64,000 nt of DNA from assembly GCA_964505725.1 (NCBI GenBank), contig CAZDJK010000052.1:66396-130395 (forward strand), given 5' to 3'. The translations under genes were made by a program, and so were the position numbers. The DNA is from CAVRJC01 sp964505725 (GTDB taxonomy: Bacteria; Actinomycetota; Acidimicrobiia; IMCC26256; DASPTH01). Numbering within the stretch: the first letter of the stretch is position 1; each line of letters begins with the position of its first letter. The notes below the pieces were generated by a model. That model saw only the letters and a list, made by a program, of their open reading frames with translations. It made no database searches and had not been told where the DNA came from. This document shows positions 52,564-61,346 of the stretch, piece by piece.

Positions 52564-53427
52564 CTACGCGCGTCGGAAGAGACCCACCCCGATCGCGACC
52601 AGGCGGTCGTTCATCCCGCGGTCGACGAGCTGCACCCGCGCCGCGTAACGCTGAGGGTGCGCGTTCGGCCCGATGACCTCCCCGCTCGCCTCGAACGGGC
52701 CGATCCTGCCCGCCGACGTGTACATGACGGTCCAGTCCTCGATCTGGAGCGCGTCGGTGTCGGCGTTTGCGCTCGCGAGCTCGAACGCGGTGCGCTCGAG
52801 GACGACCTGGGTCGCCCCGTGGTGCAGCGTGCCCGAGGTCGAGGCGGTCTTCTGGCTGAGCTCGGGGAGCTGCCAGTGGCCGCGCTCGTTGCGCTGCGCG
52901 CCGAACGCCACGTGGATCGGCGGGAGGTCCGGCGAATCGGTGATCCCCGACGGCGCGGGCGGTACGTACTCGTAGCCGGGAGGCGCCTCGGCGACGACGA
53001 CGCCCATGCCCTGCGTGAACGCGATCACGCGGTCCCGGTCGTCGGCGTCCACGATGAGTCCACCCGCGCCGAACGAGAGCGTGCGGCCGCTCTTGCTCGG
53101 GCCGTTGGACGGCAGCGACACGACGCTCTTCACGTCGCGCCCGTCGTCGACGATGTGCAGCGAGCTCATCACCGGCGCGGGCACCGCGACGTCGTCGCCG
53201 CGGCCCTCGGCCATGCCGATCGAGAGCGGCGCCGCCATCAGCCCGCCCGCGGGGTTGCGCATGTCGCGGCGAATGTCCATGTGGCCCTCGAGGGTCACCG
53301 GATCCTGGCGGCAGTTGAAGTAGCGGTACGTCATGAGGCCGTCGGGGCTCCCCATGACGTGTGCGAAGCGTTCCCAGAAGTCGCCTTCCGACACGTTCTG
53401 GAGGGCGATGATCTCTTCGTCGGCCAT
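52564..53427 (-). CDS. Thioesterase-like double-hotdog protein
   Basis: 287-residue cytoplasmic protein, not recognised with certainty. Two stretches look like hotdog domains: N-terminal LMTYRYFNCRQDPVTLEGHM with DMRNPAGGLMAAPLSIGMAE, and C-terminal ASTSGTLHHGATQVVLERTA with DWTVMYTSAGRIGPFEASG. Such proteins act as acyl-CoA thioesterases or binding proteins. ATG at 53427. Convergent with the BBE oxidoreductase, with only three bases between the two stops. Confidence 0.6.
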   Translation of the reverse strand: MADEEIIALQNVSEGDFWERFAHVMGSPDGLMTYRYFNCRQDPVTLEGHMDIRRDMRNPAGGLMAAPLSIGMAEGRGDDVAVPAPVMSSLHIVDDGRDVKSVVSLPSNGPSKSGRTLSFGAGGLIVDADDRDRVIAFTQGMGVVVAEAPPGYEYVPPAPSGITDSPDLPPIHVAFGAQRNERGHWQLPELSQKTASTSGTLHHGATQVVLERTAFELASANADTDALQIEDWTVMYTSAGRIGPFEASGEVIGPNAHPQRYAARVQLVDRGMNDRLVAIGVGLFRRA

Positions 53428-53553
53428 GGTCGCAGCCTTTCCCCACCGGGTCCGGGTGTCAAGCGGCCGAGCGGGTCGGAGGCCCTCGCCAAATCCGGTC
53501 GCGGTCGTTACGCTGGGGTCATCGACGAGCAGGCAGGAGACGGAGGTCGACGG

Positions 53554-53760
53554 ATGAAGCTCACGGTCGGCAGGGTTGTCGCTGCAGGAGCCGTCGTCGG
53601 CCTCCTCGGGCTCGGCGGGGTCGGTTTCGCGTACGCCCAGTCGACCGGGAGCGGGTCGTCGGGGCCCGCGCCGTCGACCGGCGGGGGCGGATCCGCGCCG
53701 TCGCACTACTGCCCGAACATGGGCGGCGGGACCGGCTCGACCACCTCGGCCGACATGTAG
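53554..53760 (+). CDS. Small secreted protein with a His-Cys-Met C-terminal motif
   Basis: 68 residues. Seen: signal peptide VVAAGAVVGLLGLGGVGFAY followed by AQ, giving a mature peptide of about 38 residues rich in Gly and Ser and ending HYCPNMGGGTGSTTSADM. His, Cys and Met in a short span could bind copper. ATG at 53554 with GGAGG at 53542-53546. Stands next to a cupredoxin on the opposite strand. Family unknown. Confidence 0.6.
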   Translation: MKLTVGRVVAAGAVVGLLGLGGVGFAYAQSTGSGSSGPAPSTGGGGSAPSHYCPNMGGGTGSTTSADM

Positions 53761-53848
53761 CCGGGCGGCGACACGCTCGCCGCCTCCGCACGGTTCCGAC
53801 GGCGATCCACCGGCCGTCGGCTCAGCCGTCGCCGGCATCGGTGACGCG

Positions 53849-54328
53849 TCACGCCGGCTCCACCACGATCGTGCCGTGCATGCCGTACGCGTAGTGCCCC
53901 GGCAGGTGGCACGCGAACTCCACCGAGCCGACCTCGTGGAAGTGGAACGTCGTCGTGCCAACTGTGTCGGGCGGGATCGACACCTCGCCCGGCTCGGGTC
54001 CGTGGACGGGGTCTGTACCGTGCTCGTGACGCGCCTGCACCGCGGGTCCGCCGACGATCAGCTCGTGCGCGATGGGGTCGTGGTTGGCGACGACGAAGGT
54101 CAGGAGCGTGCCGACGCGCACGCGGATCGTGTGCACGGAGAAGTGGCTCTCGCGGATACCGATGTGGACGGTCGCGACCCCGGGTCCGAGCGGGGGCGGC
54201 GCGCGGCGGGCGCCCGCGTCGTGGATGTCGGCGCCGGCGAGGAGGCCGCCGGCCGCGAACTCGCCGGCGACGACCGCGAACACGACCGCGGCGCACGCGG
54301 CCGCGCGTCGGGTGCCGGTGAGACCCAC
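53849..54328 (-). CDS. Secreted cupredoxin-domain protein
   Basis: 159-residue exported protein. Seen: N-terminal signal or anchor span AAACAAVVFAVVAGEFAAGG and a cupredoxin domain with NHDPIAHELIVGG (His ligand) and FHFHEVGSVEFACHLPGHYA followed by YGMHG, which supplies Cys, His and Met ligands of a type 1 copper site. GTG at 54328 lies just after the DUF2330 stop, so the two are probably one operon. Likely a copper carrier outside the membrane. Confidence 0.85.
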   Translation of the reverse strand: MGLTGTRRAAACAAVVFAVVAGEFAAGGLLAGADIHDAGARRAPPPLGPGVATVHIGIRESHFSVHTIRVRVGTLLTFVVANHDPIAHELIVGGPAVQARHEHGTDPVHGPEPGEVSIPPDTVGTTTFHFHEVGSVEFACHLPGHYAYGMHGTIVVEPA

Positions 54329-54330
54329 GG

Positions 54331-55272
54331 TCAGATCCCGACCCGGCCGAGGAGCTCCGCGCCCGACGCGCCGGCCCACCGCAGCGACGGTGCGACGCCG
54401 GCCCTGGTCGACACCGCGAGGTCGTAGCGCAGCGTCCCGGCGGGCACGTCGACCCGCAGGTAGCTCAGCCACATCGACCTCGGTACCCAGCTCATGCCCT
54501 GGTCGGCGCGGAGGTCGGCGAGCAACCGGCTCGACGCGGGCTCGTCGCGGGTCAGCTTCGGGCGCGTGACGCCGGTGAGGAACGACGGCCGGTGGTCGGT
54601 GAGCACGAACACGTCGGCGTTCACCGGCTTCGCCCGGCCGAGCCCGAGCGAGAGGATGCGCAGCGGCACCCACGGCTCGCGCGTCGGGATGGTGAGCATG
54701 ATCGGCGTGCCGTCGCCCGTGTGCTGGCCGAGCGCACGCGCACGCGCGGCGTCGAACCTCGCGGCCATGAAGATCTTGGTGCGCTGCGCGTAGTAGTGGA
54801 GGACTTCGGGAGCGTCGGGGGTGAGGAGGAACCCGTTGGCGATCGCCCACTTGCCGACCGCGTCGCCGCCGCCCTCGAGGATGGTGATGTCGAGCGCGTC
54901 GACCTGGACCTGCTGGACCACGCGCGCCGGCCCGTCGACCGCCGATGCGGCAAACCGGTCGCCCGCGGCGAGCACGGGTGGGCTCACCTCGCGTTCCAGC
55001 CGCTGGAGCGTCCAGTCGCCGCCGCGCCGCACCTGCGTCGGCACCGCCGGGAGGGGGACGATCGAGCCCACCGCCTCGCCGTCGCCGGTGAACTCGAAGC
55101 TCGTCACGTAGTGCTCGACGCCGCGGTGGAACGCGGCGAGGGTGGTGGTGCGCGAGAGCTGGATGGTGCCGTTGGCCCCCACCAGCCCCCCGCATGCGCC
55201 GGATGGCGCTGCGAGCGCCACGAGGAGTGCCAGGGTGGTCGCCGGGAGCGCGAACAGGAACGTGCGTCGCAT
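54331..55272 (-). CDS. DUF2330-family secreted protein
   Basis: 313-residue exported protein. Seen: signal peptide FLFALPATTLALLVALAAPS ending ACGGLV, then RTTTLAAFHRGVEHYVTSFE, VGSIVPLPAVPTQVRRGG, TILEGGGDAVGKWAIANGFL and IMLTIPTREPWVPLRILSLG, the recognisable DUF2330 pattern. The early CGG is part of the family signature. Function unknown; upstream partner of the cupredoxin gene. Divergent from the SDR gene. Confidence 0.85.
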   Translation of the reverse strand: MRRTFLFALPATTLALLVALAAPSGACGGLVGANGTIQLSRTTTLAAFHRGVEHYVTSFEFTGDGEAVGSIVPLPAVPTQVRRGGDWTLQRLEREVSPPVLAAGDRFAASAVDGPARVVQQVQVDALDITILEGGGDAVGKWAIANGFLLTPDAPEVLHYYAQRTKIFMAARFDAARARALGQHTGDGTPIMLTIPTREPWVPLRILSLGLGRAKPVNADVFVLTDHRPSFLTGVTRPKLTRDEPASSRLLADLRADQGMSWVPRSMWLSYLRVDVPAGTLRYDLAVSTRAGVAPSLRWAGASGAELLGRVGI

Positions 55273-55441
55273 CCGATTCCCTCCGGATCCATGACTGGTC
55301 GGGGTATCGGACGACGCGCCGCGCGCTCCGGTTCCCGCGATTCCGGATATCGGGCACGCTCAGCTCTAGTCTGCTCGACCGGCAACGGCACCTCGCGAGT
55401 GGCGCGAGCGTTGCCGGACCTCGAGGGAGGGGAAGCGGTCG

Positions 55442-56335
55442 ATGGCAGGCGAGCGGATGTGCGAAGGCCGGGTGTGCGTCATCACCGGCGCCGGGCGTGG
55501 CATCGGGCGCGAGCACGCGTTGATGCTCGCGGCGCAGGGCGCGCGGCTGGTGATCAACGACATCGGCGGAACGCGCGAGGGGATCGGCAACGACGACACG
55601 CCGGCGGATGAGGTCGTCGCCGAGATCCGTGCCGCGGGCGGCGAGGCGGTGGCGAACACCGACGACGTCAGCGACCTCGGCGGCGCCGAGCGTCTCGTGA
55701 ACCAGGCGATCGACGAGTTCGGCGGGCTCGACGTCCTCGTGAACAACGCGGGCATCCTGCGCGACCGGATGGTCTTCAGCATGACCGAGGAGGAGTGGGA
55801 CTCGGTGATCCGCGTGCACCTGCGCGGCACCTTCGCGCCCACGCACCACGCCTCGATCTACTGGCGCGAGCGCGCCAAGGCGGGCGAGACCAACGACGCA
55901 CGGGTGATCAACACGACGTCGGTGTCGGGCATCTACGCCAACGCGGGCCAGAGCAACTACGGGGCGGCGAAGGCGGGCATCGCGGCGTTCACCCAGATCG
56001 TGGCCCAGGAGGTCGGCCGCTACGGCGTCACCGTCAACGCGGTGGCGCCCACCGCGTTGACGCGGCTCACGGAGGACATGGGCCTCTCCGACGAGTTCAA
56101 GGCGCAGTGGCACCCGCGCTTCGTCGCACCGATCGTCACCTGGCTCGCGTCACCCCTCTCGGCCGACGTCACCGGTCAGGTGATCGAGGCGTCGAGCGGG
56201 GGTGTGCACATCGCCGAGGGCTGGTACCGCGGCCCCGGTGCCGGACCGATCGAGGATCCGCTCGACGTCGACGCGATCGTGCGGCCGCTGCTCGCCGCGG
56301 CCCGCCCGCGGACCGTCTTCTCCGAGGTGCTCTGA
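55442..56335 (+). CDS. Short-chain dehydrogenase (3-hydroxyacyl-CoA dehydrogenase-like)
   Basis: 297-residue SDR. Seen: VITGAGRGIGREHALMLAAQ, NNAGILRDRMVFSMTEEEWD, INTTSVSGIYANAGQSNYGA with the catalytic Ser and Tyr, AAKAGIAAFTQ with Lys. The pattern NDIGGTREGIGNDDTPADEV is typical of peroxisomal-type multifunctional hydroxyacyl-CoA dehydrogenases. ATG at 55442. A C-terminal extension after GWYRGPG is not part of the core fold. Confidence 0.9.
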   Translation: MAGERMCEGRVCVITGAGRGIGREHALMLAAQGARLVINDIGGTREGIGNDDTPADEVVAEIRAAGGEAVANTDDVSDLGGAERLVNQAIDEFGGLDVLVNNAGILRDRMVFSMTEEEWDSVIRVHLRGTFAPTHHASIYWRERAKAGETNDARVINTTSVSGIYANAGQSNYGAAKAGIAAFTQIVAQEVGRYGVTVNAVAPTALTRLTEDMGLSDEFKAQWHPRFVAPIVTWLASPLSADVTGQVIEASSGGVHIAEGWYRGPGAGPIEDPLDVDAIVRPLLAAARPRTVFSEVL

Positions 56336-56364
56336 GCCCGCGACACCCGCCGGCCCGTCGGCGC

Positions 56365-56859
56365 TCAGCGTAGGGCGCCGAAGTCCTCGGTCGACCAGAT
56401 CCGGCCGTCGGGACCGACGCACCGGCCGACGCCCACGATGGTGAAGCTCTGCGACAGGATGTTGGCGCGGTGCGGAGGCGAGTTCATCCACGCCGCTTCC
56501 ATCTGCGCCGGGCTCAGGCTCCCCGGACCCACGAGGATGTTCTCGCCGAGCGTCCAGTACGCCTTGTAGTCCGGGGTCGCGAGCGTGGCGTTGAGGTCGG
56601 TGTGGTACATGGACCCCGCGTGGGCCATGTCGCACGAGTGGGTGCCTGCGAGCCACGCGAGCTTCGGGCCGTTGGTGAGCGGCGGCACGCCGTTGGCGAC
56701 GCGGTCGGCGTTGATGGCGTTGAACAGCTGGAGCTGCCACGCGTCGCTGGTCGGCGCCGGTCCGGTGTCGGGCAGGCACGCCGAGGCGCCGACGACGATC
56801 AGGGCTGCCGCCAGCAGCAGCCCGGCGCGGCCTCGGATCGATCCCAGTGCGCGTACCAC
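56365..56859 (-). CDS. CAP-domain (SCP-like) lipoprotein
   Basis: 164-residue exported protein. Seen: signal GLLLAAALIVVGASACLPDT with a lipobox (Ala-Ser-Ala-Cys), then the CAP domain LFNAINADRVANGVPPLT, AGTHSCDMAHAGSMYHTDL, WTLGENILVGPGSL, WMNSPPHRANILSQ and VGVGRCVGPDGRIW. All CAP motifs are present including paired cysteines. Function in bacteria is poorly known; membrane-anchored outside. ATG at 56859. Confidence 0.92.
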   Translation of the reverse strand: MVRALGSIRGRAGLLLAAALIVVGASACLPDTGPAPTSDAWQLQLFNAINADRVANGVPPLTNGPKLAWLAGTHSCDMAHAGSMYHTDLNATLATPDYKAYWTLGENILVGPGSLSPAQMEAAWMNSPPHRANILSQSFTIVGVGRCVGPDGRIWSTEDFGALR

Positions 56860-57024
56860 AGTGCGTCCCTTCGCCCGTCACTCTGCGTGGTTGAGTCTTC
56901 GGCAGCCGGCCGGCGGGCTTGAGCCTCAATCGTGGGGACGCTCCCGCCGACGCCCCTGGTGACACTCGCCGGCGAGCCCCGGCAGCCAAGATGGGGCCGC
57001 CGCCGGAAGGAGTCCGACCCGAAC

Positions 57025-59580
57025 ATGTGGAAGGCGACGATCAGGGGTCTCCTGGCGCGCCGAATCCGCCTGGCGGTGACCCTCGCGGCCGTGCTGATCG
57101 GCGTGAGCTTCGTCAGCGCGACGTTCGTGCTCACCGACACCGTGAAGCGGTCGTTCGACGCGGTCTTCCGTCAGACCGTCGCCAACGTCGACCTCGTCGT
57201 GGAGGGCCCGCAGCCGCTCGGTGACAACGGCGATCCCGATCGCATCCCGCAGGCGACGCTCGGGGCCGTGCGCGCGGTGCCCGGGGTCGCCCATGCCGGC
57301 GGCTTCGTCGTCGGCTACGCGCAGTTCGTCGACCGCAACGGCGACAGCGTCGGCGGCGGCGGACCGCCGACGTTCGGGGTGTCGTGGGTCCCGCACGGGC
57401 CCTTCCGCCTGGCCGACGACGGCGTGAGCCGCGCGCCGCGGGGGCCCCGTGAGGTGCTCATGGACGAGGCGACGGCGGCACGCAACGGGTACCGGGTCGG
57501 CGACGAGGTGCGCGTGCTGCTGCGCGGGCCGGCCGAGCGGTTCCGCATCGTCGGGTTGTTCGGGTTCGGCGACCAGTCGGACTTCGGCGCCGTGACCTTC
57601 GCCGCGTTCGACCTCCCGACCGCGCAGCGGGCGTTCGAGGAGACGGGTCAGCTCTCGCGCATCTACGTGCAACGGGAGCCCGGCGTCGGCATCCCCGAGC
57701 TGCGGACGCGCATCGAGCGCACGCTCGGTCCGGGCTATGAGGTGCTCGGCGCGCGCGAAGCCGCGTTCCAGTCCGCGGCGCCGGTACGCGACTTCCTCGG
57801 GTTCTTCACCGACGCCCTCCTCGGGTTCGCCGCCGTCGGCGTCGTCGTCGGAGCCTTCATCATCTTCAACACCTTCACCATCCTCGTGGCGCAGCGCACG
57901 CGCGAGCTCGGGCTGATCCGGGCGATGGGCGCGACCGGCGGGCAGGTGGTGTGGTCGGTCGTGCTCGAGGCGCTCGTGCTCGGCGCGGTGGCGTCGGCAC
58001 TGGGACTCGTGGCGGGGATCGGGCTCGGCACCGGTCTCCTCGCGCTCCTCCGCACCCTCGGATTGCAGCTACCGCACACGAGCACGGTGGTGCTCGGTCG
58101 TACCGTCGTCGTCTCGCTCCTCGTGGGCGTGGGCGTGACCGTGCTCGCGGCGATCGTGCCCGCGCTGCGCGCCGCGCGCGTGCCCCCGATGGCCGCCATC
58201 AACGGCGTCGGGGCCCGACCGGGTAGCGGCTTCCGTGGGCGCCTGCTCGTCGGCATCGGCGTGACCGCCGTCGGCGCGGGCGTGCTCGCCTACGGGCTCG
58301 TGCGGGCGGCGCACGTGCACGGCATCGTCAACCAGGCCGAGCTCGTGGCGCTGGGAGCGTTCGGCGTCCTCGTCGGCGTGGTCGTGCTGCTCGCAGCGTG
58401 CGCTCGACCGCTCGCGCGCTTGATCGGACGTCCGCTGCGCGCGTTCGGGATCTCGGGTGTGCTCGCGCAGGCCAACACCGTCCGCGACCCGCGTCGTACG
58501 GCGGTGACCGCGTCGGCACTGGTGATCGGGCTCGCGCTGGTCGGGCTCACCGCGACCGTCGGCGCCTCGGCCCGCGCGTCCGTGCACCGGGACACCGGCC
58601 GGGGCCTGCGCGCCGACCTCGTCATCCGCGCCGACGGGCTCGCCGGCTTCTCGCCCGACGTGGGCCAGAGGGTGGCGCAGGTGCCCGGGCTCGCCGCGGT
58701 CGCGCCGGTGCAGTTCGCGAACGCGCGGATCGGCCGCGACGTCGACGTGGTGGGAGCGATGGATCCCTCGGTCATCGACCGCGTGGTGGCGCTCGACTTC
58801 GAGAGTGGCGGCGCGCAGCAACTGGGCGACGACGGGATCCTCGTCTCCGACGACGTCGCCCGCGCACACCACGTGACGACCGGCGACACGCTCCTGGTGC
58901 AGCTCCCACGCACCCTCGCCGAGCTACGTGTCGCCGGGGTGTACCGACAGGCGAACTTCGTAGGGATCTTCGGGCAGTCGGTGCCGCTCATCGTGTCGCC
59001 CGCCACCGCGGAGGCCGGCTTCGGCGGTAGCGACCAGGACACGCTCGTGCTGGTCAGGGCGCAGCCGGGCGACGTGGCCGGAGCGAAGCGGTCGATCGAG
59101 CACGCGCTCGGTCGCGACTTCCCGAACATCGGAGTGTTGACCCGCGACCAATTCCGCGCCGAGCAGGTGGCGCAGGTCGACCAGTTCCTCGCGGTCCTCA
59201 TCGCCATCCTCGCCCTCGCGGTGGTGATCGCGGTGCTCGGGATCGTGAACACGCTGGCGCTATCGGTGTACGAGCGCACGCGCGAGCTCGGCCTGCTCCG
59301 CATCGTCGGCATGTCGAGACCGCAGGTGCGCACGATGGTGCGGGGGGAGTCGGTGGTGATCGCGCTGCTCGGCGGCGTGGTCGGGGTCGTGCTCGGCGTG
59401 CTGTGGGGCTGGGCCTTCACCCATGCCCTGCGCGCCCAGGGGCTCGACGTGTTCCGGGTACCGGTGCTCGAAGTGCTGCTGTTCCTGCTGGCGTCGATGG
59501 CCGCCGGCGTGGTGGCGGCGGTCTTCCCGGCACGCCGGGCGACCCGGCTCGACGTGCTCGAGGCGATCGCCGCCGAGTGA
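57025..59580 (+). CDS. FtsX/MacB-type ABC transporter permease
   Basis: 851-residue permease with two FtsX halves. Seen: N-terminal RRIRLAVTLAAVLIGVSFVS, periplasmic MacB-PCD-like domain, span group VVVGAFIIFNTFTILVAQRT followed by ELGLIRAMGATGGQVVWSV, and the C-terminal repeat LALAVVIAVLGIVNTLALSV followed by ERTRELGLLRIVGMSRPQVR. ATG at 57025 with GGAAGGA upstream. Export of lipids, lipoproteins or drugs is the family role. No ATP-binding gene lies next to it, so the ATPase must be encoded elsewhere. Confidence 0.93.
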   Translation: MWKATIRGLLARRIRLAVTLAAVLIGVSFVSATFVLTDTVKRSFDAVFRQTVANVDLVVEGPQPLGDNGDPDRIPQATLGAVRAVPGVAHAGGFVVGYAQFVDRNGDSVGGGGPPTFGVSWVPHGPFRLADDGVSRAPRGPREVLMDEATAARNGYRVGDEVRVLLRGPAERFRIVGLFGFGDQSDFGAVTFAAFDLPTAQRAFEETGQLSRIYVQREPGVGIPELRTRIERTLGPGYEVLGAREAAFQSAAPVRDFLGFFTDALLGFAAVGVVVGAFIIFNTFTILVAQRTRELGLIRAMGATGGQVVWSVVLEALVLGAVASALGLVAGIGLGTGLLALLRTLGLQLPHTSTVVLGRTVVVSLLVGVGVTVLAAIVPALRAARVPPMAAINGVGARPGSGFRGRLLVGIGVTAVGAGVLAYGLVRAAHVHGIVNQAELVALGAFGVLVGVVVLLAACARPLARLIGRPLRAFGISGVLAQANTVRDPRRTAVTASALVIGLALVGLTATVGASARASVHRDTGRGLRADLVIRADGLAGFSPDVGQRVAQVPGLAAVAPVQFANARIGRDVDVVGAMDPSVIDRVVALDFESGGAQQLGDDGILVSDDVARAHHVTTGDTLLVQLPRTLAELRVAGVYRQANFVGIFGQSVPLIVSPATAEAGFGGSDQDTLVLVRAQPGDVAGAKRSIEHALGRDFPNIGVLTRDQFRAEQVAQVDQFLAVLIAILALAVVIAVLGIVNTLALSVYERTRELGLLRIVGMSRPQVRTMVRGESVVIALLGGVVGVVLGVLWGWAFTHALRAQGLDVFRVPVLEVLLFLLASMAAGVVAAVFPARRATRLDVLEAIAAE

Positions 59581-59657
59581 AGCCGTGCATGGCGATGACT
59601 CGGGGCGGGCACCACCGTCAGGAGAGTGGTGTCCCCGCCCCGACGAGAGGAGCCGCC

Positions 59658-60131
59658 ATGCCCGGAATCGTCCCCAACCTCTGGTTCGACACCGAGAGCG
59701 AGGAGGCGGCGCGGTTCTACGTCTCGGTGTTCCCGAACTCCGAGATCCGCGCCATCAGCCATTACAACGACGCCGGCCCCCGGCCCGCCGGGACCGTGCT
59801 CACGGTCGACTTCGTGCTCGACGGCCAGCACTTCACCGCCATCAACGGCGGGCCCGAGTTCACCTTCGACGAGGCGATCTCGCTTCTGATCGAGTGCCAG
59901 GACCAGGACGAGGTCGACTACTACTGGGACAAGCTGACCGACGGCGGCGAAGAGGGCCAGTGCGGCTGGTTGAAAGACCGCTACGGGCTCTCGTGGCAGG
60001 TCGTGCCGGGCGGCATGGTCGAGGTGCTCAACGATCCCGACCAGGCGCGCGCGGAGCGGGCGATGCGGGCGATGCTCGGCATGAAGAAGCTCGATCTCGC
60101 GGCACTGCAAGCGGCGGCGGACGGCGCCTGA
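59658..60131 (+). CDS. PhnB-like VOC protein
   Basis: 157-residue protein of the PhnB/3-demethylubiquinone-methyltransferase-like VOC family. Seen: IVPNLWFDTESEEAARFYVS, VFPNSEIRAISHYND, VLTVDFVLDGQHFTAINGGP, FTFDEAISLLIECQDQDEVD and KDRYGLSWQVVPGGM. ATG at 59658 behind GAGAGGAG. 77 bases after the FtsX-type permease gene on the same strand. Substrate unknown. Confidence 0.92.
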   Translation: MPGIVPNLWFDTESEEAARFYVSVFPNSEIRAISHYNDAGPRPAGTVLTVDFVLDGQHFTAINGGPEFTFDEAISLLIECQDQDEVDYYWDKLTDGGEEGQCGWLKDRYGLSWQVVPGGMVEVLNDPDQARAERAMRAMLGMKKLDLAALQAAADGA

Positions 60132-60184
60132 AGCCTGAACCGGCCGAGCGCAGGGGAGCGGTTGCTACCATCGGCGCCTCGACC

Positions 60185-60256
60185 GGGCGGTTAGCTCAGG
60201 GGTAGAGCACTTCCTTGACGCGGAAGGGGTCAGGCGTTCAAATCGCCTACCGCCCA
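60185..60256 (+). tRNA. tRNA-Val (anticodon GAC)
   Basis: Acceptor GGGCGGT pairs with ACCGCCC, D-arm TAGCTCAGGGGTAGAGC, anticodon stem CTTCC/GGAAG with loop TTGACGC giving anticodon GAC (valine), and T-arm CAGGCGTTCAAATCGCCT. No CCA is encoded (ACCCC follows). Its 3' half is repeated at 62683-62725. Confidence 0.95.
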
Positions 60257-60260
60257 CCCC
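60218..60260 (+). repeat. Left copy of the 43-base tRNA-Val direct repeat (possible att site)
   Basis: Overlaps the anticodon-arm 3' side, T-arm and acceptor end of tRNA-Val plus four bases beyond. Matches 62683-62725 at 41 of 43 positions (two substitutions). Repeats of a tRNA 3' end are the usual scar of integrative elements. Confidence 0.65.
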
Positions 60261-60518
60261 AAAGGTGCAGGTCGGCGGCCATTTCCTGCAACCCCGGTTT
60301 CGGGTCCGCTTCCGGCGAGTCCGCGAAAAGTCCGCGAGAATCCGACACCTGCCTCCGCGGACGTCGACTCGAGCAACCCGTCGAGCCGCTCGTCGGTCCC
60401 CGGGAACAAGTTGCCCGTACACGGTTTCCGGCTCGGCAATGCGTCGTGTGGGCCTCACTCGTGGAGTGTGCGGCCAGGGTGGCCCGACCCTGCAACGGAC
60501 CATCCATGCGCTCGGGAT
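60257..60518. other. Gap between tRNA-Val and cNMP gene
   Basis: No convincing gene. The minus strand holds an open frame (60230-60439) whose LFPGTDERLDGLLESTSAEA segment ends against the tRNA, a place where integrase genes often end, but it has no integrase catalytic motif. At most a remnant. Confidence 0.3.
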
Positions 60519-60941
60519 TCAGCCCCCCTGGGCGTCGAGCTCCTCGAGACGCGCCGCCATCGCGTCGACCAGCGTCTGTCGCACCTCGGGCATATCGGCG
60601 ATGAGGGTCTGGAACTCGCGGTGGCCGATGACCTCCACGACCGAGGGAGCGGTCGCGATGACGGTGGCTGTCGGAGGCCGCCGGCTCAGCAGCCCGATCT
60701 CGCCGACGAACATCCCCGGTCCACCGCTCGCGACCACGGTGTCGCCTCGGCGCACCTCCACGCTGCCCTCCACGACGATCACGAGCTGGCCCTGCCTGTG
60801 GGGACCTGCGAGCTCCGTTCCCGCGGGAACCCGGAGCTCGGTCGAGAGATTGGAGACCTCGCGGAGGTGATCGCGGTCGAGCCCCGCAAAGAGGGGAATC
60901 CTCGACAACTGCTCCTCCACGAACTTGCTGTGGCGAGCCAT
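60519..60941 (-). CDS. Cyclic-nucleotide-binding domain protein
   Basis: 140-residue stand-alone cNMP-binding domain without a DNA-binding part. Seen: RIPLFAGLDRDHLREVSNLS, GTELAGPHRQGQLVIVVEGS, GMFVGEIGLLSRRPPTATV (the phosphate-binding cassette with Gly-Glu and the following Arg/Thr region) and the C-terminal helix. ATG at 60941. May act as a small sensor that binds a partner protein. Lies inside the segment bracketed by the tRNA-Val repeat. Confidence 0.9.
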   Translation of the reverse strand: MARHSKFVEEQLSRIPLFAGLDRDHLREVSNLSTELRVPAGTELAGPHRQGQLVIVVEGSVEVRRGDTVVASGGPGMFVGEIGLLSRRPPTATVIATAPSVVEVIGHREFQTLIADMPEVRQTLVDAMAARLEELDAQGG

Positions 60942-61346
60942 GACCTCGTCCTCCTTTGGGAGCCGCGCGCAGCGGGAGCGTATTCCTTCGCCCGGACGGG
61001 CGAGGCGAACGACGTTCGGCGGAACGCGGTGGCGTCTGTCGGCGTCTCGCTCACCTCGCCGTCTTCACGGCATCAGTTGTGATGGTACCGGGCGTCCGAC
61101 GGGATCTGCCCCTGATCGCACTTCGGGACTTCGTATCGACGTCCGGCGACGATGAAGTCTGCGGCTTTGAAGTCTGGAGCGACGAGGCGGCGCATGATGC
61201 ATCGCTACAGCGCGAAGACGCTCCAGCGATCATCGCCGACACCCGCCACCCGCGTCCTCGATCGCCATGTTGGTCACACGCCGTCGATACCCGCAGCCCC
61301 GAGCTCACGGATGTCGTTTCGAGCGGAGATCGCCTTCTCGGCGCCG
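60942..61346. other. Gap without an intact gene
   Basis: 405 bases. On the plus strand bases 61148-61246 read DDEVCGFEVWSDEAAHDASL, which resembles the middle of an antibiotic-biosynthesis-monooxygenase domain, but no start or full domain exists in any frame. No RNA gene or strong repeat is visible. Confidence 0.4.

Noticed and set aside
53849..56113. Single minus-strand gene of about 750 codons
   Set aside because: Only the last 160 codons are real (the cupredoxin). The rest lies in the wrong frame over DUF2330 and antisense to the SDR gene; DUF2330 is convincing in its own frame.
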